A stretch of 64,000 bases of DNA from Acestrorhynchus altus (taxonomy: Eukaryota; Chordata; Actinopteri; Characiformes; Acestrorhynchidae), in contig CM067506.1 in the NCBI GenBank assembly GCA_034509495.1, positions 21,989,309-22,053,308 of the forward strand, written 5' to 3'. The position numbers and the translations under genes are program-made. Shown one piece after another: positions 62,760 through 64,000 of the stretch. Below the pieces are notes generated by a model. The model had not been told where the DNA came from, searched no databases, and was given only the letters and a program-made list of their open reading frames with translations. The stretch's first letter is position 1, and each line of letters opens with the position of its first letter.

Positions 62760-63145
62760 ACCATCAAAAAGAAACTGATCAAGTTTGATTTTCATGGAAA
62801 TCCTTGTCATGAAGAACTCAAGATTCTATACCAGCAAATTCTTATGGAATGTTAACATCTGTCCATGAACTGAATCTCAAGAGAACATGTGTCATGCAGC
62901 ATAACAACGGCCCCAAGCACACTCTACAGACCCAAATCTTTCTAGCAGAGAATGATTAAAGAAGAATAGACCTAATGTTCAGGAATGGCCAAGTCGATGG
63001 CCAACAAAATGTGTGGAAGCACTTGAAGCAAGCAATTCCTGGAATGAAAGCACCAATGTAACAGTTGAAGCTGTTCGTATGGAGAAATTGGCTAAAATCA
63101 GTGCAGGACAAATCAACATTTACCAGAAACATTTATTTGCAGATA
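62760..63145 (+). mobile_element. Tc1/mariner relic
   Basis: Broken frames retain VMQHNNGPKHT (about 62,892-62,925) and EWP (62,984), the transposase blocks around the catalytic Asp residues. The SPDLN block is lost. Inactive. Confidence 0.65.
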
Positions 63146-63222
63146 TTGCAATTATCCCAAAAAAAATGTATATATGCTCTTTATCTTCGAGGTTTCATGT
63201 CAAATTTATGTGTAAATATACG

Positions 63223-63326
<104 letters not shown>

Positions 63327-63447
63327 TATATAGTTTAAGTTTTCTTGGTGTGTCTTCATTTTGTCACATGACTGTAGAAATGCTTCACATCTGTGTGCTG
63401 AATTTATCTCAAGAATGTAGAAACTTTGAGTAAAGTTCAGTCCAGAG

Positions 63448-64000
63448 CAGGGCCAGCAACCAGTGGCTCTTCCATCCTTTAACTGCGGCTCCGTGTGGTT
63501 TAGTAAAATAAAGTATAAGTATTTAATTAAAGTGTATTTTATTTGTGTTCATTAATTTTTGTTCTAAAGTGCAAGGTTATTGTGATCTTCAAATATTAAA
63601 ATAAAATGATAGTTTATTATTTTTCGTCGCTCAAAATAAGCGTCGCACTCTTGGAAGCCGGTTTACCCGCCAAAACACAGCAGGTGTAAATCAACCTGAT
63701 CTGGATCTGGATCTGGCTAACAGCTGACAAAGACATGTGGGTGTCCCAAATTCAAACGTTTGACAGAGTATGTTGAAGATGTTGCCTGTCAGAAGGACAC
63801 TCTTGTTCAGAATCACAAATGGAGTAATATTGAGAACCTGAAGAAGGAACAAACTCATGTTTGAAACATGGAAGGCCATCCCCAACCCTTACATAAACAT
63901 GAAGAAATATGCATGTGGAGTCCTGTCGAGCTTCAGATCCACAGCTGTATGAACTGACACAGCTGACAGTCCTGTAAAGTGTAAAGTGACTGTAAAGTCC
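63448..64000 (-). mobile_element. second hAT copy, inverted, truncated by window end
   Basis: The terminus CAGGGCCAGCAACCAGTGGC is of hAT type. The body matches the element at 58,471-59,423 in opposite orientation (shared blocks include ACACTCTTGTTCAGAATCAC and GAAACATGGAAGGCCATCCC). It continues past 64,000. Confidence 0.75.

Overview
This window is vertebrate nuclear DNA, almost certainly from a teleost fish and possibly an otophysan (characin or catfish type; that last step is a guess). The evidence is small exons with GT/AG junctions separated by large AT-rich introns, very long microsatellites, and a dense load of fish-type repeats: Tc1/mariner relics, hAT elements, short MITEs, tRNA-derived SINEs, non-LTR retroposon tails and a Ty3/gypsy fragment. 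There are no bacterial operons, CRISPR arrays or phage genes.

Layout. Positions 1 to about 27,000 are gene-poor. They hold microsatellites and decayed transposons, and presumably the 5' exons of tmem72, which I could not find. The last three coding exons of tmem72 (+) lie at 27,030-29,524, with a poly(A) signal near 30,357. Positions 30.4-35.4 kb are repeats, including a solo-LTR-like insertion inside a Tc1 relic. A GC-rich, CCAAT-containing promoter-like block with a splice donor lies at 35.4-35.73 kb and may be the first exon of rassf4. Two four-exon CXC chemokine genes lie on the minus strand at 36.9-39.7 kb and 43.7-44.4 kb. Neither is visible as a long ORF; both were rebuilt exon by exon with matching intron phases. 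Between them lie a Ty3/gypsy pol fragment and a LINE reverse-transcriptase fragment.

The ten coding exons of rassf4 (+) span 44,986-60,684 and encode 332 residues with a Ras-association and a SARAH domain. The second coding intron contains depp1 on the opposite strand (49,675-50,088). From memory, human 10q11.21 also has TMEM72, RASSF4 and an antisense DEPP1 inside RASSF4, so this is a conserved syntenic block. The large introns of rassf4 carry SINEs, a MITE, a perfect hairpin, and a hAT transposon inserted into the centre of a foldback element. From 60.7 kb to the end there is the 3'UTR and repeats, including a second, inverted hAT copy cut by the window edge.

The genes do not form one pathway. 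RASSF4 is a Ras/Hippo-type adaptor. DEPP1 is a FOXO-responsive stress protein, and a perfect FOXO site lies upstream of it here. TMEM72 is a membrane protein of unknown function. The chemokines are secreted immune signals; the 43.7-44.4 kb gene has NF-kB-like and IRF-like sites upstream. The strongest points for a second look are the chemokine pair with shared extra cysteines, their possible nesting in the rassf4 5' intron, and simple repeats that serve as, or abut, splice acceptors.
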